DNA of 41,853 nucleotides from Akkermansia sp. Its GTDB lineage: Bacteria; Verrucomicrobiota; Verrucomicrobiia; Verrucomicrobiales; Akkermansiaceae. Below are positions 1 to 8,420 of this stretch, piece by piece. The translations under genes and the position numbers were made by a program. The notes below the pieces were generated by a model. It searched no databases. It saw nothing but the letters and a program-made list of their open reading frames with translations, and was not told where the DNA came from. Where the stretch lies: NCBI GenBank assembly GCA_024405435.1, contig JAKSOU010000019.1:1-41853 (forward strand), in the 5' to 3' direction. How positions within the stretch are numbered: position 1 is the stretch's first letter; each line of letters starts with the position of its first letter.

Positions 1-503
1 TTTGGTAACGGTGCGGCATTGCCACCACCCGCACCCATCGGGTGCGCCACCTTTCCCCGCGCCGCAAGGCGCGCGAACGTGGAGCCATTCCGATGGCGAC
101 TCAAGGTTAGTCCCCAGGTGGAAACCTGGGGGGTGTCCCCCTCCGCACTTGCACTAACGGAAAGCGCCCGACGGCCCCGTTTAGGGCGCGCCGCTTGCGG
201 CGCGGTAAGGGCGATTGGCCAGCCACGAATGTGGCTGCCCGCAGGGTGAGGGCGCATGAGGCGCGCCCGAAGCAATCCCGCCGCTCTGCGGCGGGGCGGA
301 TTCGGGGGCGGTTTGCATACCAACCACGCCCGTTCACGCCATGGGTGGCACATCTCCGAGCGTTTTTATGGGATGGCAATGCCTTTCAATCGTAAATCGT
401 AAATTGTCAATCGTAAATTCCATTATGCCCATCTTTGGGCTGGACAACCTGCGCGCGTTGTGGTTCAATGCCTGCAACTTCTTTCCATTAACAGATAGCA
501 ACA
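1..503. other. Non-coding, repeat-like left end
   Basis: No convincing gene lies here; the short open frames on both strands have the Arg/Pro/Gly-rich composition of GC-rich shadow frames. The stretch holds a perfect hairpin at 112-131 (CCCCAGGT, loop GGAA, ACCTGGGG), several GC-rich palindromic patches, and a short-period repeat at 387-420. It looks like a dispersed non-coding repeat or degraded element rather than a gene remnant that I can name. A weak promoter for the next gene (TTCAAT, 17 bp, ATTAAC, about 459-487) is possible but not convincing. Confidence 0.4.
387..420. repeat. AT-rich heptamer-like tandem repeat
   Basis: Three imperfect copies of a CAATCGTAAAT-like unit (core TCGTAAA) lie in a row, broken by one TTGT interruption. 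The tract is strikingly AT-rich against its GC-rich surroundings. It resembles the short-period intergenic repeats seen between genes in several host-associated phyla. Its function is not known. Confidence 0.6.
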
Positions 504-1001
504 ATGAAGTCCTACACCATCTTCCAGAAGTCAGACGACGAGACCGTGAACGAGTTCCTCACGTGGATGCGCAACCAGGAGCGCGGCGTGTACCGCGCCG
601 CCCTGCGCGAGCTGAGCGCCCTCAAGAAGCTGCGCCCGCAGTTCATGCAGCAGAAGCCCGTGGAGGAGCAGTTCGCGTGGCTGCGCAAGATGCTCTGCTG
701 GATGCCCGCGGAAACCATCTCCGACCACCTGCTGCAGGTGTGGCTCATCCGCAAGCACGAGCACATGCTGGTGGCCTTCATTGAGAAGCTCGGAATCCAG
801 CACAACGGCCACGGCGTGGTGGACGTGCTGCCGGAGAAGCTTGACCCGGAGCAGCTGAAGGTGGCGGTGGACGAGCTGTTCGCCAACAACCCCGCCGGCG
901 CCGCCTCCGTCTACCTGCACATGTTCCAGAACCAGACCGAGGAGGGCTGGCCGGAGCTGCAGGAGATACTTGACAACGACCCCCGCGTGACGCTCAAGTA
1001 A
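504..1001 (+). CDS. Conserved-looking hypothetical protein (165 aa)
   Basis: I do not recognise this family. The protein is soluble, largely helical and charged, with no signal peptide, membrane segment or cysteine motif. It begins MKSYTIFQKSDDETVNEFL and has a middle stretch rich in Leu, Arg and Lys. Third codon positions are strongly G/C and the start is a clean ATG at 504, both typical of real genes here. It sits 31 bp upstream of tadA on the same strand and could be cotranscribed with tadA and ybeY, which would suggest a housekeeping or RNA-related context, but nothing in the sequence shows that role directly. Confidence is high for the gene, low for any function. Confidence 0.75.
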   Translation: MKSYTIFQKSDDETVNEFLTWMRNQERGVYRAALRELSALKKLRPQFMQQKPVEEQFAWLRKMLCWMPAETISDHLLQVWLIRKHEHMLVAFIEKLGIQHNGHGVVDVLPEKLDPEQLKVAVDELFANNPAGAASVYLHMFQNQTEEGWPELQEILDNDPRVTLK

Positions 1002-1032
1002 GGCGCGCGGGTGTGCCACCCTGCCCCACCCC

Positions 1033-1554
1033 TTGACGGAGGACGAACAATTCATGCAGCTGGCGATGCGCGAGGCGGAAAAGGCCCGCGCCGCCAACGA
1101 GGTGCCCTGCGGCTGCGTGATTGTGAAGGACAACCGCGTGATTGCGCGCGGCTGGAACCAGGTGGAGGCCCTGAAGGACGCCACCGCGCACGCGGAGATG
1201 CTGGCGCTCACCGCCGCGCAGGCCGCCGTGGGCGATTGGCGGCTGGACGGCTGCACCGTGTACGTCACCAAGGAGCCCTGCCCCATGTGCGCGGGCGCGC
1301 TGGTACACTGCCGCCCGCAGCGCGTGGTGTTCGGCATACCGGACCCCAAGGGCGGCGCGTGCGGCGGCTGGATCAACTTGCTGGATTCCAACCCGCCGCT
1401 CAACCACAAGTGCGAGTGCGTGCCCGGCGTGCTGGCGGATGCCTGCCTGGAGCAGTTCCAGTCCTTCTTCCGAGCCGCACGAGCGGAGGCCAAACAGCGC
1501 AAGCTCGCGGAACGCGAAAACGCCACCGATTCCCATGACGACACCGCAGGTTGA
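1033..1554 (+). CDS. tadA: tRNA-specific adenosine deaminase TadA
   Basis: TadA deaminates the wobble adenosine of tRNA-Arg(ACG) to inosine in the cytoplasm. The cytidine/deoxycytidylate deaminase zinc site is complete: His-Ala-Glu at residues 53-55 (zinc ligand and proton-shuttling Glu) and the PCPMC block at 82-86 with Cys83 and Cys86. The family features GGW and the C-terminal helix follow. The length (173 aa) is normal. The start used is TTG at 1033, which gives the usual N-terminal helix; an ATG at 1054 would cut into it. The 3' end overlaps the ybeY start by 20 bp, so the two genes are translationally coupled. An RNA-processing pair (tadA, ybeY) in one transcript makes sense. Confidence 0.93.
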   Translation: MTEDEQFMQLAMREAEKARAANEVPCGCVIVKDNRVIARGWNQVEALKDATAHAEMLALTAAQAAVGDWRLDGCTVYVTKEPCPMCAGALVHCRPQRVVFGIPDPKGGACGGWINLLDSNPPLNHKCECVPGVLADACLEQFQSFFRAARAEAKQRKLAERENATDSHDDTAG

Positions 1555-1981
1555 GGTCTACATCCACGCCGAACGCGAGGGGATAACGGATGCGCTGGCG
1601 GAATCCCTTGCCGCCGCGCTCAACCGCATGCTGCCGGAGCTGCTGGCCCGGCCGCAGGGGCCGGACCACGTGCTATCCTCCCTGCCGGTAGTGGAGATTT
1701 CCATAGTGGACGATGAGACGATTGCCGCCGTGCACGCCGAATTCCTGAACGACCCCACACCCACGGACGCCATCACCTTCCCCTACGGCGAAATCCTGGT
1801 GAGCTGCGACACCGCCCGGCGCTACGCCGCGGAGCACGGGCTGGACGCGCGGGAGGAGCTTTTCCGCTACATGGTGCACGGCCTGGTGCACCTGCACGGC
1901 TACCGCGACTACGAGCCCCAGGAGCGCGAGGCCATGTTCGCCGTGCAGGAACCCCTGGTGGCCAAATACCGCCCGGCGTAG
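1535..1981 (+). CDS. ybeY: Endoribonuclease YbeY (rRNA maturation factor)
   Basis: YbeY is a single-strand-specific metallo-endoribonuclease acting in 16S rRNA 3'-end maturation and late ribosome quality control. The UPF0054 signature is at residues 115-125: His115, His119, then Gly-Tyr-Arg-Asp. The third metal ligand, His in Escherichia coli, is Asp125 here; as far as I recall the same substitution occurs in Bacteroidetes homologues, so it need not mean loss of activity. The 148-aa length is normal. The ATG at 1535 was chosen because residues before it in the same frame look like read-through of tadA in a shifted frame. The gene ends 9 bp from the convergent helicase gene. Confidence 0.9.
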   Translation: MTTPQVEVYIHAEREGITDALAESLAAALNRMLPELLARPQGPDHVLSSLPVVEISIVDDETIAAVHAEFLNDPTPTDAITFPYGEILVSCDTARRYAAEHGLDAREELFRYMVHGLVHLHGYRDYEPQEREAMFAVQEPLVAKYRPA

Positions 1982-1990
1982 CACGCGGGG

Positions 1991-4900
1991 TTATTCCTCG
2001 GAATCGGGCAATTCCTCGTCGTCCTCCTCGCCGCCGTGGGCGAGGATGAACTGGAGATCGTTGAGATCCAGGCTGGAGGCGAAGCCCTCATCACCAAGGA
2101 CGTTGGTGACGAGCTGGTTCTTCTGCTGCTGGAGCACGCGGATCTTCTCTTCCACGGAATCGCGGGTGAGGAGGCGGTAGGCGATCACCTTGTTCTTCTG
2201 TCCGATACGGTGGGTACGGTCGATGGCCTGGTTTTCCACGGCGGGGTTCCACCAGGGGTCGTAGAGCACCACGTACGAGGCTGAGGTGAGGTTGAGGCCC
2301 GCGCCGCCGGCCTTCAGGGAAAGCAGGAAGACGCTTGGTTCCTTGGTGGTCTGGAACTTCTCGATTTCCGCCTTGCGGTCCTTGGTCTGCCCGGTGAGGT
2401 AGTTGTACGGGCGGCTTTCCGCATCCAGGCGGGACTTGATGATTTCCAGCATGGAGACGAACTGGGAGAAGACGAGCACCTTGTGGCCTTCGTCGCGCAG
2501 CTGGTCCAGCAGGTAGAACAGGGCGTTGAGCTTGGCGCTCTCCTCCTTGACGTAGCGCTGGTCCACGAGGCCGGGGTGGCAGCAGATCTGGCGCAGGCGC
2601 ATGAGGCCCTGCAGGATGGCGAAGGAGTTCTTCTTGACCGATTCGTCGGAATCCACGCCGAGGAGGGCCTTCTGGATGCGGCGCAGCTCCGCCTTGTAGA
2701 GCTGGCGCTGGATGCCGCCCATCTTGGCGTAGATTTCCTCTTCCGTTCGGGGCGGGAGGTCCTTGGCGACCTGCTGCTTGGTTCGGCGCAGGAGGAAGGG
2801 CTTCAAGCGCGCAGCGAGGCGGTTCTGGCTCTGGGAGTCCTTGCGCTTGTCGAAACGCTTCTTGAAGTAGGCGCGGCTGCCGAGCACGCCGGGCATGGCG
2901 AAGGCCATGAGCGACCACATGTCCAGCAGGCGGTTCTCAATGGGCGTGCCGGAAAGCACCAGGCGGTTGAACGCGGAAATCTCGCGCGCGGCCTTGGCGG
3001 CCTTGGAATCCGGGTTCTTGATCTGCTGGCCCTCGTCCAGGATGACGGCGAGCCACTTGACGGAGTTGATCTGCTCACCGCACACGCGCAGCTGGGCGTA
3101 GTTGATGACCACCATGTCGTAGTTGCCCACCACCTCGTCCATGCGGGCCTGCTCCTTGTTGCGGATGACGAGCACGCGCACGCCGGGCGCGAACTTGGCG
3201 GTCTCTCCGGCCCACACGTCCAGCACGGACTTGGGGCAGACGATGAGCACGGGGGGCACCACCACCTTCTTGCGGCCCTTCTTGTTGTTGCGCTCGTACT
3301 CCTCGCGCAGCCAGAGGACGTAGGTGATGGACTGGATGGTCTTGCCCAGGCCCATATCGTCCGCCAGGATACCGCCGAAGCCGTTGACTGCGAGGTAGGC
3401 GAGGAAGTGGAAGCCCTCCTCCTGGTAGGGGCGCAGCGTGGCGTTCAGGGAATCCGGCACCGCGGGCTTCACGTCTATCTTGATTTCCGAGGTGCGGTCT
3501 TTGATGCGCTGCCACGCCTTGGGGTCGAACACCTCCGCCGCGCGGGGGTCCGCCAGCTGCAGCGCGTGCATGCGGTGCGTCTCGCCGGAGAGGTCGAACG
3601 GATCCAGCCCCAGCTTGGTGACGGCATCGCGCTGCGCGTCATCCAGCTTGATTTCCAGGCGCATCCAGCGGCCGTCGTCCATGCGCACGTAGCCGCCGCG
3701 TGCGGAGACGAGCTGGCGTATCTGCTCCTTGGTGAGGGTGACGCCCTCCACATCGATGACCACGCGGAGGTCGAACCAGTCGATTTCCTGGTTGACGACC
3801 TCGAAGCGGATGGCGGCGGCCACGGGGTCTGCCAGCAGGGATTTGAGGCTGCCGTCGAGCTCCTGCTTGATGGTGGCGGGGATGGCTTTGGCCCACTCCG
3901 CGAACTTCTCCGGGAACTGCTTGGTGATGCGGCTCTTGAAGCAGTCCGTCTGCGTGTCGAAGGTGAAGCTCATCTCTTCCAGCAGGTCCGGGATGGGGTA
4001 CAGGTAGTCGCGGATGAAGCGGATGAGCGTGCCGTCCTTCACGGGCTGCTGCTCCAGCAGCTCCCAGTCGTCCTTGCCCAGGCGCTCGTGGCGGCGGCCG
4101 GGGTCGTCCTGCGCCAGCACATCCAGCAGCACGTGCTCGGTATCCGCGCTGGTGAGGCCGCGCACCACGCGCATCTTGAAGGTGGGTTTCATCTCGATAT
4201 CCACCACGCGCTCCTCCATGCTGGGCGGCAGGGTGGCGCCTATCTTGCGCAGGAACTCCACACCGTCCATGCTGTCGATAACGGCTTTCGGGATGGAGTA
4301 TCGCGGCTCCACCTCCGTGCTCTCCAGCCAGCGGGGCGGGCCGGGGAAGACGGTTTCATCGGACTGGTAGAGCTCCACCTGGCCGGGGAGCTGGCGCACG
4401 GAGTGCGTGACCGCCTGGTTCGCCGCCGTCATCAGCTGCAGCCCGTAGCAGTCCGGCATGATGGGGTCGTCTATGCACACCCACTTGAGCGGTTCTTTCA
4501 CCACCTTGAAGTAGCATTCATCGAGGTTCACCAGGTAGCCCTTGAGCGCGGCCTGGTGGAACAGGCGGTTCATCACGCGGCAGGCCTCCTCCTTGTCCAG
4601 GTCCAGGATGACCGCCTCCTCGCGCTCCGCGTAGTCGCGCAGCACGTTGAGCAGGATATCCGTCTGCGGGTCGCACTTGATGGCGCCGTGCAGGAACTCG
4701 CTGATGAGGGAATCCAGCTGGGAGTGCTCGCGGACGGGCATCCACTCCTCGTTGTCCTTGAAGCGGTACTCGAAATGGGCCTCGTTGATGGTGGAGACGA
4801 GGCGCATGAAGAGGTTGTAGCGCGGGGGCTGGGGCGGGCGCTCGTTGACGCTGCGGATACGTTCCGCCCAGGAGCCGACCTCCTTTTCGCGCTCCCAGGC

Positions 4901-5536
4901 GCTGATTCGCTTCTGGACGGCGCCGAGGTCGGTGACGGCGTTCATGAATTCGGGGTAGGCGATACGCTTCTTGTTGAAGGCGTAGGCGATGTAGTTCCAG
5001 AATTCCAGGATGTTGTGGGGGGCTTCCGGCCAGAGCTCCAGGGGCTCGTAGCTGGTGATTTCCCAGCGCGGGTTGAGGCGCACGATGTCGTGGTCGTGGA
5101 TTTCCTGCTCAATGGCGAAACGGCGGTAGCGCTTCTCCAGCTTGGTCACGAAATCCTCCTCCTTCTCGTCCAGGTCGCGGCCCAGCTTCTCCTCCAGCAC
5201 ATCGGAGAGCGGGACCTCGTTGAGCTCGTTGGGGCTTTCCGGCATGTTGGCGCCGCGGTAGAGGCGCTCCACCATGGTGGCAATCAGGCATGCGCCGGCC
5301 ACCCGCTCGTCCTCCGCCCGGCAGCTGCCGAACCAACGGTTGCCGCGCAGGCGCAGGCTGGTGGTGAAGATGCCCACCTTCGTTTCAACGCGCCCCTGGA
5401 TGAAGAGGTGGTTGCCGAATATCTGGGTCACAGCCCCGTCCTTCTGGAGCTTTTCACCTTCTTCGCGCACGTCCTCCGTGTATGAATTCAAGAAGTTCAG
5501 CGTGGCGCGGTCTGGATTGAGTGCTGGATTTAACAT
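1991..5536 (-). CDS. SNF2-family DEAD/DEAH helicase (about 1181 aa)
   Basis: This is a Swi2/Snf2 superfamily 2 ATPase, of the bacterial RapA/HepA-like kind that moves along double-stranded DNA and remodels protein-DNA or RNA polymerase complexes. The long N-terminal region (about 1-690) is family-specific and has no CxCx zinc pattern where a SWIM domain might be. The ATPase core starts near residue 720 with Walker A (DDMGLGKT). Motif II, near 834, reads DEGQ instead of the usual DEAQ or DEAH. LSGTPIEN follows near 865, and the C-terminal helicase lobe ends with DRTHRIGQ near 1109. The tail is acidic. ATG at 5536 is preferred to a GTG at 5569. The promoter is at 5588-5616. Convergent with ybeY. 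Confidence 0.92.
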   Translation of the reverse strand: MLNPALNPDRATLNFLNSYTEDVREEGEKLQKDGAVTQIFGNHLFIQGRVETKVGIFTTSLRLRGNRWFGSCRAEDERVAGACLIATMVERLYRGANMPESPNELNEVPLSDVLEEKLGRDLDEKEEDFVTKLEKRYRRFAIEQEIHDHDIVRLNPRWEITSYEPLELWPEAPHNILEFWNYIAYAFNKKRIAYPEFMNAVTDLGAVQKRISAWEREKEVGSWAERIRSVNERPPQPPRYNLFMRLVSTINEAHFEYRFKDNEEWMPVREHSQLDSLISEFLHGAIKCDPQTDILLNVLRDYAEREEAVILDLDKEEACRVMNRLFHQAALKGYLVNLDECYFKVVKEPLKWVCIDDPIMPDCYGLQLMTAANQAVTHSVRQLPGQVELYQSDETVFPGPPRWLESTEVEPRYSIPKAVIDSMDGVEFLRKIGATLPPSMEERVVDIEMKPTFKMRVVRGLTSADTEHVLLDVLAQDDPGRRHERLGKDDWELLEQQPVKDGTLIRFIRDYLYPIPDLLEEMSFTFDTQTDCFKSRITKQFPEKFAEWAKAIPATIKQELDGSLKSLLADPVAAAIRFEVVNQEIDWFDLRVVIDVEGVTLTKEQIRQLVSARGGYVRMDDGRWMRLEIKLDDAQRDAVTKLGLDPFDLSGETHRMHALQLADPRAAEVFDPKAWQRIKDRTSEIKIDVKPAVPDSLNATLRPYQEEGFHFLAYLAVNGFGGILADDMGLGKTIQSITYVLWLREEYERNNKKGRKKVVVPPVLIVCPKSVLDVWAGETAKFAPGVRVLVIRNKEQARMDEVVGNYDMVVINYAQLRVCGEQINSVKWLAVILDEGQQIKNPDSKAAKAAREISAFNRLVLSGTPIENRLLDMWSLMAFAMPGVLGSRAYFKKRFDKRKDSQSQNRLAARLKPFLLRRTKQQVAKDLPPRTEEEIYAKMGGIQRQLYKAELRRIQKALLGVDSDESVKKNSFAILQGLMRLRQICCHPGLVDQRYVKEESAKLNALFYLLDQLRDEGHKVLVFSQFVSMLEIIKSRLDAESRPYNYLTGQTKDRKAEIEKFQTTKEPSVFLLSLKAGGAGLNLTSASYVVLYDPWWNPAVENQAIDRTHRIGQKNKVIAYRLLTRDSVEEKIRVLQQQKNQLVTNVLGDEGFASSLDLNDLQFILAHGGEEDDEELPDSEE

Positions 5537-5587
5537 TGTCGTTCGTTTTGGCGCGCATACACGCGGCACGCATATACGCTACTCAAC

Positions 5588-5616
5588 AATATAGCACACT
5601 TGATTAACTTTTGCAA
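5588..5616 (-). promoter_or_regulatory. Sigma70-type promoter of the helicase gene
   Basis: On the minus strand TTGCAA (5616-5611), 17 bp, then TATATT (5593-5588). The predicted start is near 5581, leaving about 45 nt before the ATG at 5536 or 12 nt before the alternative GTG at 5569. Confidence 0.65.
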
Positions 5617-5731
5617 GATGTCGCGGAAAGTTTTTTGGAATTTTCTGCAAAAGGCCGCGCACCGCCCGCAACGATTCCGTGCCGCGGGATGCGCGTGCAA
5701 GCCCGCCAATCGCCCTGCACCGCCGGCGGAT

Positions 5732-5760
5732 TTGTCAGCATACCCCCTAACAATTATATT
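5732..5760 (+). promoter_or_regulatory. Sigma70-type promoter of the AP2-domain gene
   Basis: TTGTCA (5732-5737), 17 bp, TATATT (5755-5760). The -10 box lies inside the inverted repeat 5747-5765, so any protein bound there would block polymerase. The leader to the ATG at 5857 is about 90 nt. Confidence 0.65.
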
Positions 5761-5765
5761 GTTAG
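5747..5765. promoter_or_regulatory. Inverted repeat across the -10 box (candidate operator)
   Basis: Perfect 8-bp arms CTAACAAT and ATTGTTAG around a 3-nt spacer TAT. The dyad is centred on the -10 hexamer of the AP2-domain gene, the classic geometry of a repressor site. Autorepression by the downstream AP2-like protein is an inference. Confidence 0.55.
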
Positions 5766-5856
5766 ATTGCGTGCGGGGGTGGGAGTGTGGCAAGTTGGGC
5801 GTGCCGCAAGCAGATACCCGTTCTGCGGAGGCGAAACAAATAAACACAAGATAGAC

Positions 5857-6126
5857 ATGACCCAGCGCAACATTACGCGATACACGTACGAGACCACATC
5901 GTTCCAGGGATGGAGGTTGAGCATCTGCCGCAAGTGGAACCAGTTCACCAAGTACTTCTCCGACCGCCAGTACGGCACGGAGGAGGCCGCCCTACAGGCC
6001 GCCCTGGAGATGCGGGAGCAGATCTACGCGGCGCTCCGCCAAACCCCGGACAACCCGCGCGCCGTGTTCGAGCGTTTCAAGAACCAGGCAACGGAGCAGC
6101 CGGGGGAAAGCACCGTGAACGCCTGA
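5857..6126 (+). CDS. Small AP2-like DNA-binding domain protein (89 aa)
   Basis: The protein matches the bacterial AP2/ERF-like domain: a three-stranded sheet followed by a helix, with residues about 8-30 giving Tyr-rich strands around the GWRLSICR segment, then TKYFSD at 31-36 and the amphipathic helix EEAALQAALEMREQI at 42-56. In that family (also found in homing endonucleases and phage proteins) the sheet reads the DNA major groove. Almost nothing else is present, so this would be a stand-alone DNA-binding protein. The start is the ATG at 5857; in-frame codons further upstream are not needed for the fold. It is monocistronic, closed by a strong terminator at 6141, with an inverted repeat over its promoter. 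Possible autoregulator or mobile-element relic; the domain call is by pattern only. Confidence 0.7.
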   Translation: MTQRNITRYTYETTSFQGWRLSICRKWNQFTKYFSDRQYGTEEAALQAALEMREQIYAALRQTPDNPRAVFERFKNQATEQPGESTVNA

Positions 6127-6140
6127 ACCCCTCACCATGC

Positions 6141-6170
6141 AAAGCCGCTGCGCACCGCAGCGGCTTTTTT
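6141..6170 (+). terminator. Rho-independent terminator
   Basis: A perfect 12-bp stem (6141-6152 with 6156-6167, AAAGCCGCTGCG / CGCAGCGGCTTT), 3-nt loop CAC, and a run of T ending near 6171. It separates the AP2-domain gene from the sialic-acid operon. Confidence 0.9.
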
Positions 6171-6214
6171 TCAAAAAAAGCGGCGCCTGCCGTGCATTTT
6201 CACCGTGAATTCGC

Positions 6215-6243
6215 TTGAACTGGGCGGGAACGAATGCTATGAT
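6215..6243 (+). promoter_or_regulatory. Promoter of the sialic-acid/phosphofructokinase operon
   Basis: TTGAAC (6215-6220), 17 bp, TATGAT (6238-6243). The predicted start near 6250 gives a leader of about 23 nt before the ATG at 6273; the leader shows no Shine-Dalgarno sequence. Confidence 0.65.
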
Positions 6244-6272
6244 GGTGCGCGTCAACCTATTTACTCACCATT

Positions 6273-7196
6273 ATGCAAACATCGTTGAAATTACACGGAC
6301 TGGTAGCCGCCTCCCACACTCCCATGAGCGCAGACGGCCGTTGCAACCCGAACGCCGTTGAGGGCCAGGTGGCTTTCCTGGCCTCCCAGGGCATCAAGCT
6401 GGCCTTCATCACCGGCTCCACCGGCGAATCCGCCCACATGCAGCTCTCCGAGCGCAAGGAGAACATGGCCGCCTGGGGCGAGGCCGCCAAGAAGCACGGC
6501 ATGCAGTTTGTGGTGCACACCGGCGGCAACAGCATCTACGACGGACGCGAGCTGGCGGAGTACGCCGTGAAGTGCGGCGCCGCGGCCACGGCCAGCAACT
6601 CCCCCTGCTACTTCAAGCCGGGCAGCGTGGAATCCCTGGTGGACTGCCTGGCCTTCGAGGCCTCCGGCGCGCCGGAGCTGCCGTACTACTTCTACGACAT
6701 CCCCGCCCTCACCCACGTGGGCTTCAACCCCGTGAAGATGATCCACGCCTGCGCCGCCAAGATCCCCAACTTCTGCGGCGTGAAGTTCACCAACCCGGAC
6801 ATGGCGCTCTACATGGACGCGCTGAACTGCGACGGCGGCAAGTGGGACGTGCCGTGGGGCGTGGACGAGTGGTTCCTGGCGGCCCTGGCCACCGGCGCCA
6901 AGGGCGGCGTGGGCTCCTCCTACAACTACGCTCCCAAGCTGTACCAGGACATCATCAAGGCCTTCAACGAGGGCGACATGAAGGAGGCGCAGCGCCTGCA
7001 GCAGCTCTCCGTCACCATGATCAACATCATCGCCTCCAAGGGCTACATGGGCTGCTGCAAGGCCATCATGGGCTGGTGGGGCGTGGACATGGGCCCGGCG
7101 CGCCTTCCCATGGGCAACCCGGATTCCGCCACCCTCAAGCAGCTCAAGGACGAGCTCACCGCCATCGGCTTCTTCGACTGGGCCATCAACAAGTAA
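6273..7196 (+). CDS. nanA: N-acetylneuraminate lyase
   Basis: This class I aldolase should split N-acetylneuraminate into ManNAc and pyruvate in the cytoplasm. It belongs to the DHDPS/NAL superfamily and is 307 aa, the usual length. Visible family residues are GSTGE at 48-52 (carboxylate-binding), the catalytic Tyr141 in FYDIPALTH, and the Schiff-base Lys171 in GVKFT, the KFT form typical of sialic-acid lyases. The gene begins an operon and is followed after 18 bp by an N-acylglucosamine 2-epimerase, the next step of the non-phosphorylated route known from Bacteroides fragilis (NanL-NanE). That context favours lyase over dihydrodipicolinate synthase. Substrate assignment is an inference; the fold and Lys/Tyr pair are seen directly. 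Confidence 0.88.
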   Translation: MQTSLKLHGLVAASHTPMSADGRCNPNAVEGQVAFLASQGIKLAFITGSTGESAHMQLSERKENMAAWGEAAKKHGMQFVVHTGGNSIYDGRELAEYAVKCGAAATASNSPCYFKPGSVESLVDCLAFEASGAPELPYYFYDIPALTHVGFNPVKMIHACAAKIPNFCGVKFTNPDMALYMDALNCDGGKWDVPWGVDEWFLAALATGAKGGVGSSYNYAPKLYQDIIKAFNEGDMKEAQRLQQLSVTMINIIASKGYMGCCKAIMGWWGVDMGPARLPMGNPDSATLKQLKDELTAIGFFDWAINK

Positions 7197-7214
7197 ACAC
7201 CCGTTCCATCCATC

Positions 7215-8402
7215 ATGGACACGAAAGCACTCGGCGAGTTGTACAGGGACAAGCTGCTGAACGAGCTTGTGCCGTTCTGGTTCCCGCGCGCGTACGATGA
7301 GACGCACCCCGGGCTCTACCACTGCTTCGAGGCGGACGGCAGCATGGCCGACACGGACAAGAACGTGTGGGCGCAGGGCCGCATGGCCTGGATGCTGCTC
7401 ACCCTCTACAACAGCGTGGAGAAGCGCCCGGAGTGGCTCAAGTACGCGGAAAGCGCCCTCAAATTCGTGGAGGAGTACTGCGTGGACCCCAAGGACGGTC
7501 ACATGTACTTCCTGATGACGGAAGCGGGCGTGCCGCTGCGCAAGCGCCGCTACGCCTACAGCGAGTGCTTCACCGCCATCGCCTGGGCCGCGCACTACGG
7601 CGCCACCGGGCAGGAGAGCGACCGCGAGCGCGCACGCCACTGGTTCGACATCTTTGCAGACGTGTTCTTCACGCCCGGCAAGATGGCCCCCAAAACCACC
7701 GGCAAGCGCCCCACGGAAAACCTGGGCGCGCGCATGATCATGCTGGTAACCTGTCAGGAGCTGCGCCGCTACCTGGGCGATGAAGACGGCTTCTACACCG
7801 GCTGGATAGACCGCTGCATCCGCGACCTGAAGACGCTCTTCCTGCACGAGGACATCCAGGCCGTGCTGGAGAACGTGGCGCCGGACGGCTCCATCATCGA
7901 CCACTTCGACGAGCGCACGCTCAACCCCGGCCACGCCATCGAGGGCGGCTGGTTCATCCTGAACGAGGCCCGCCACCGCGGCGGCGACAAGGAGCTCATC
8001 GAAATCGGCTGCAAGATGATCGACTGGTCGCTCGCCCGCGGGTGGGACAAGGAGTACGGCGGCCTGCTGTACTACGTGGACGTGTACGGCGGCTCCGTGC
8101 AGGAGTACTGGCACAACATGAAGTTCTGGTGGCCGCACGACGAGGCGCTCATCGGCACCTGCCTGGCCTACGTGATGACCGGGGACGAGAAGTACGCGGA
8201 GTGGCACCAGCGCATCCACGACTGGTCCTTCGAGCACCTGCAGGACAAGGTGAACGGCGAGTGGTACGGCTACTGCAACCGCGACGGCTCCCCCGCCAAC
8301 ACCCTCAAGGGCTCCGTGTGGAAATCCTTCTTCCACCACCCGCGCGCCCTGTGGACCTGCGCCATGTTCCTGGGCGCCGTCCCGGAACCCGGCACCAAGT
8401 AA
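7215..8402 (+). CDS. N-acylglucosamine 2-epimerase (AGE family)
   Basis: AGE/renin-binding-protein family enzymes form an (alpha/alpha)6 barrel and interconvert ManNAc and GlcNAc without phosphorylation. The 395-aa length and the barrel signatures fit: NVWAQGRMAWML (about 53-64), RYAYSECFTAIAWA (about 113-126), NPGHAIEGGWF (about 237-247), a conserved WWPHDEA block near 307 and HHPRALW near the end; the histidines in the last three correspond to the catalytic histidines of the family. Placed 18 bp behind the neuraminate lyase, it would convert the released ManNAc to GlcNAc for entry into amino-sugar metabolism. A kinase for GlcNAc is not in the window. Cellobiose 2-epimerase is the main alternative, less likely in this setting. 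Confidence 0.88.
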   Translation: MDTKALGELYRDKLLNELVPFWFPRAYDETHPGLYHCFEADGSMADTDKNVWAQGRMAWMLLTLYNSVEKRPEWLKYAESALKFVEEYCVDPKDGHMYFLMTEAGVPLRKRRYAYSECFTAIAWAAHYGATGQESDRERARHWFDIFADVFFTPGKMAPKTTGKRPTENLGARMIMLVTCQELRRYLGDEDGFYTGWIDRCIRDLKTLFLHEDIQAVLENVAPDGSIIDHFDERTLNPGHAIEGGWFILNEARHRGGDKELIEIGCKMIDWSLARGWDKEYGGLLYYVDVYGGSVQEYWHNMKFWWPHDEALIGTCLAYVMTGDEKYAEWHQRIHDWSFEHLQDKVNGEWYGYCNRDGSPANTLKGSVWKSFFHHPRALWTCAMFLGAVPEPGTK

Positions 8403-8420
8403 ACTCCACACTCCATCACC

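Noticed and set aside
2483..5485. 1000-codon open frame antisense to the SNF2 helicase
   Set aside because: Composition (Val/Gly/His/Ala-rich) and exact overlap with a well-conserved helicase show it to be a shadow of high third-position G+C. Similar long shadows lie at 6291-8603, 12365-15106, 14214-16397 and 18056-20446.
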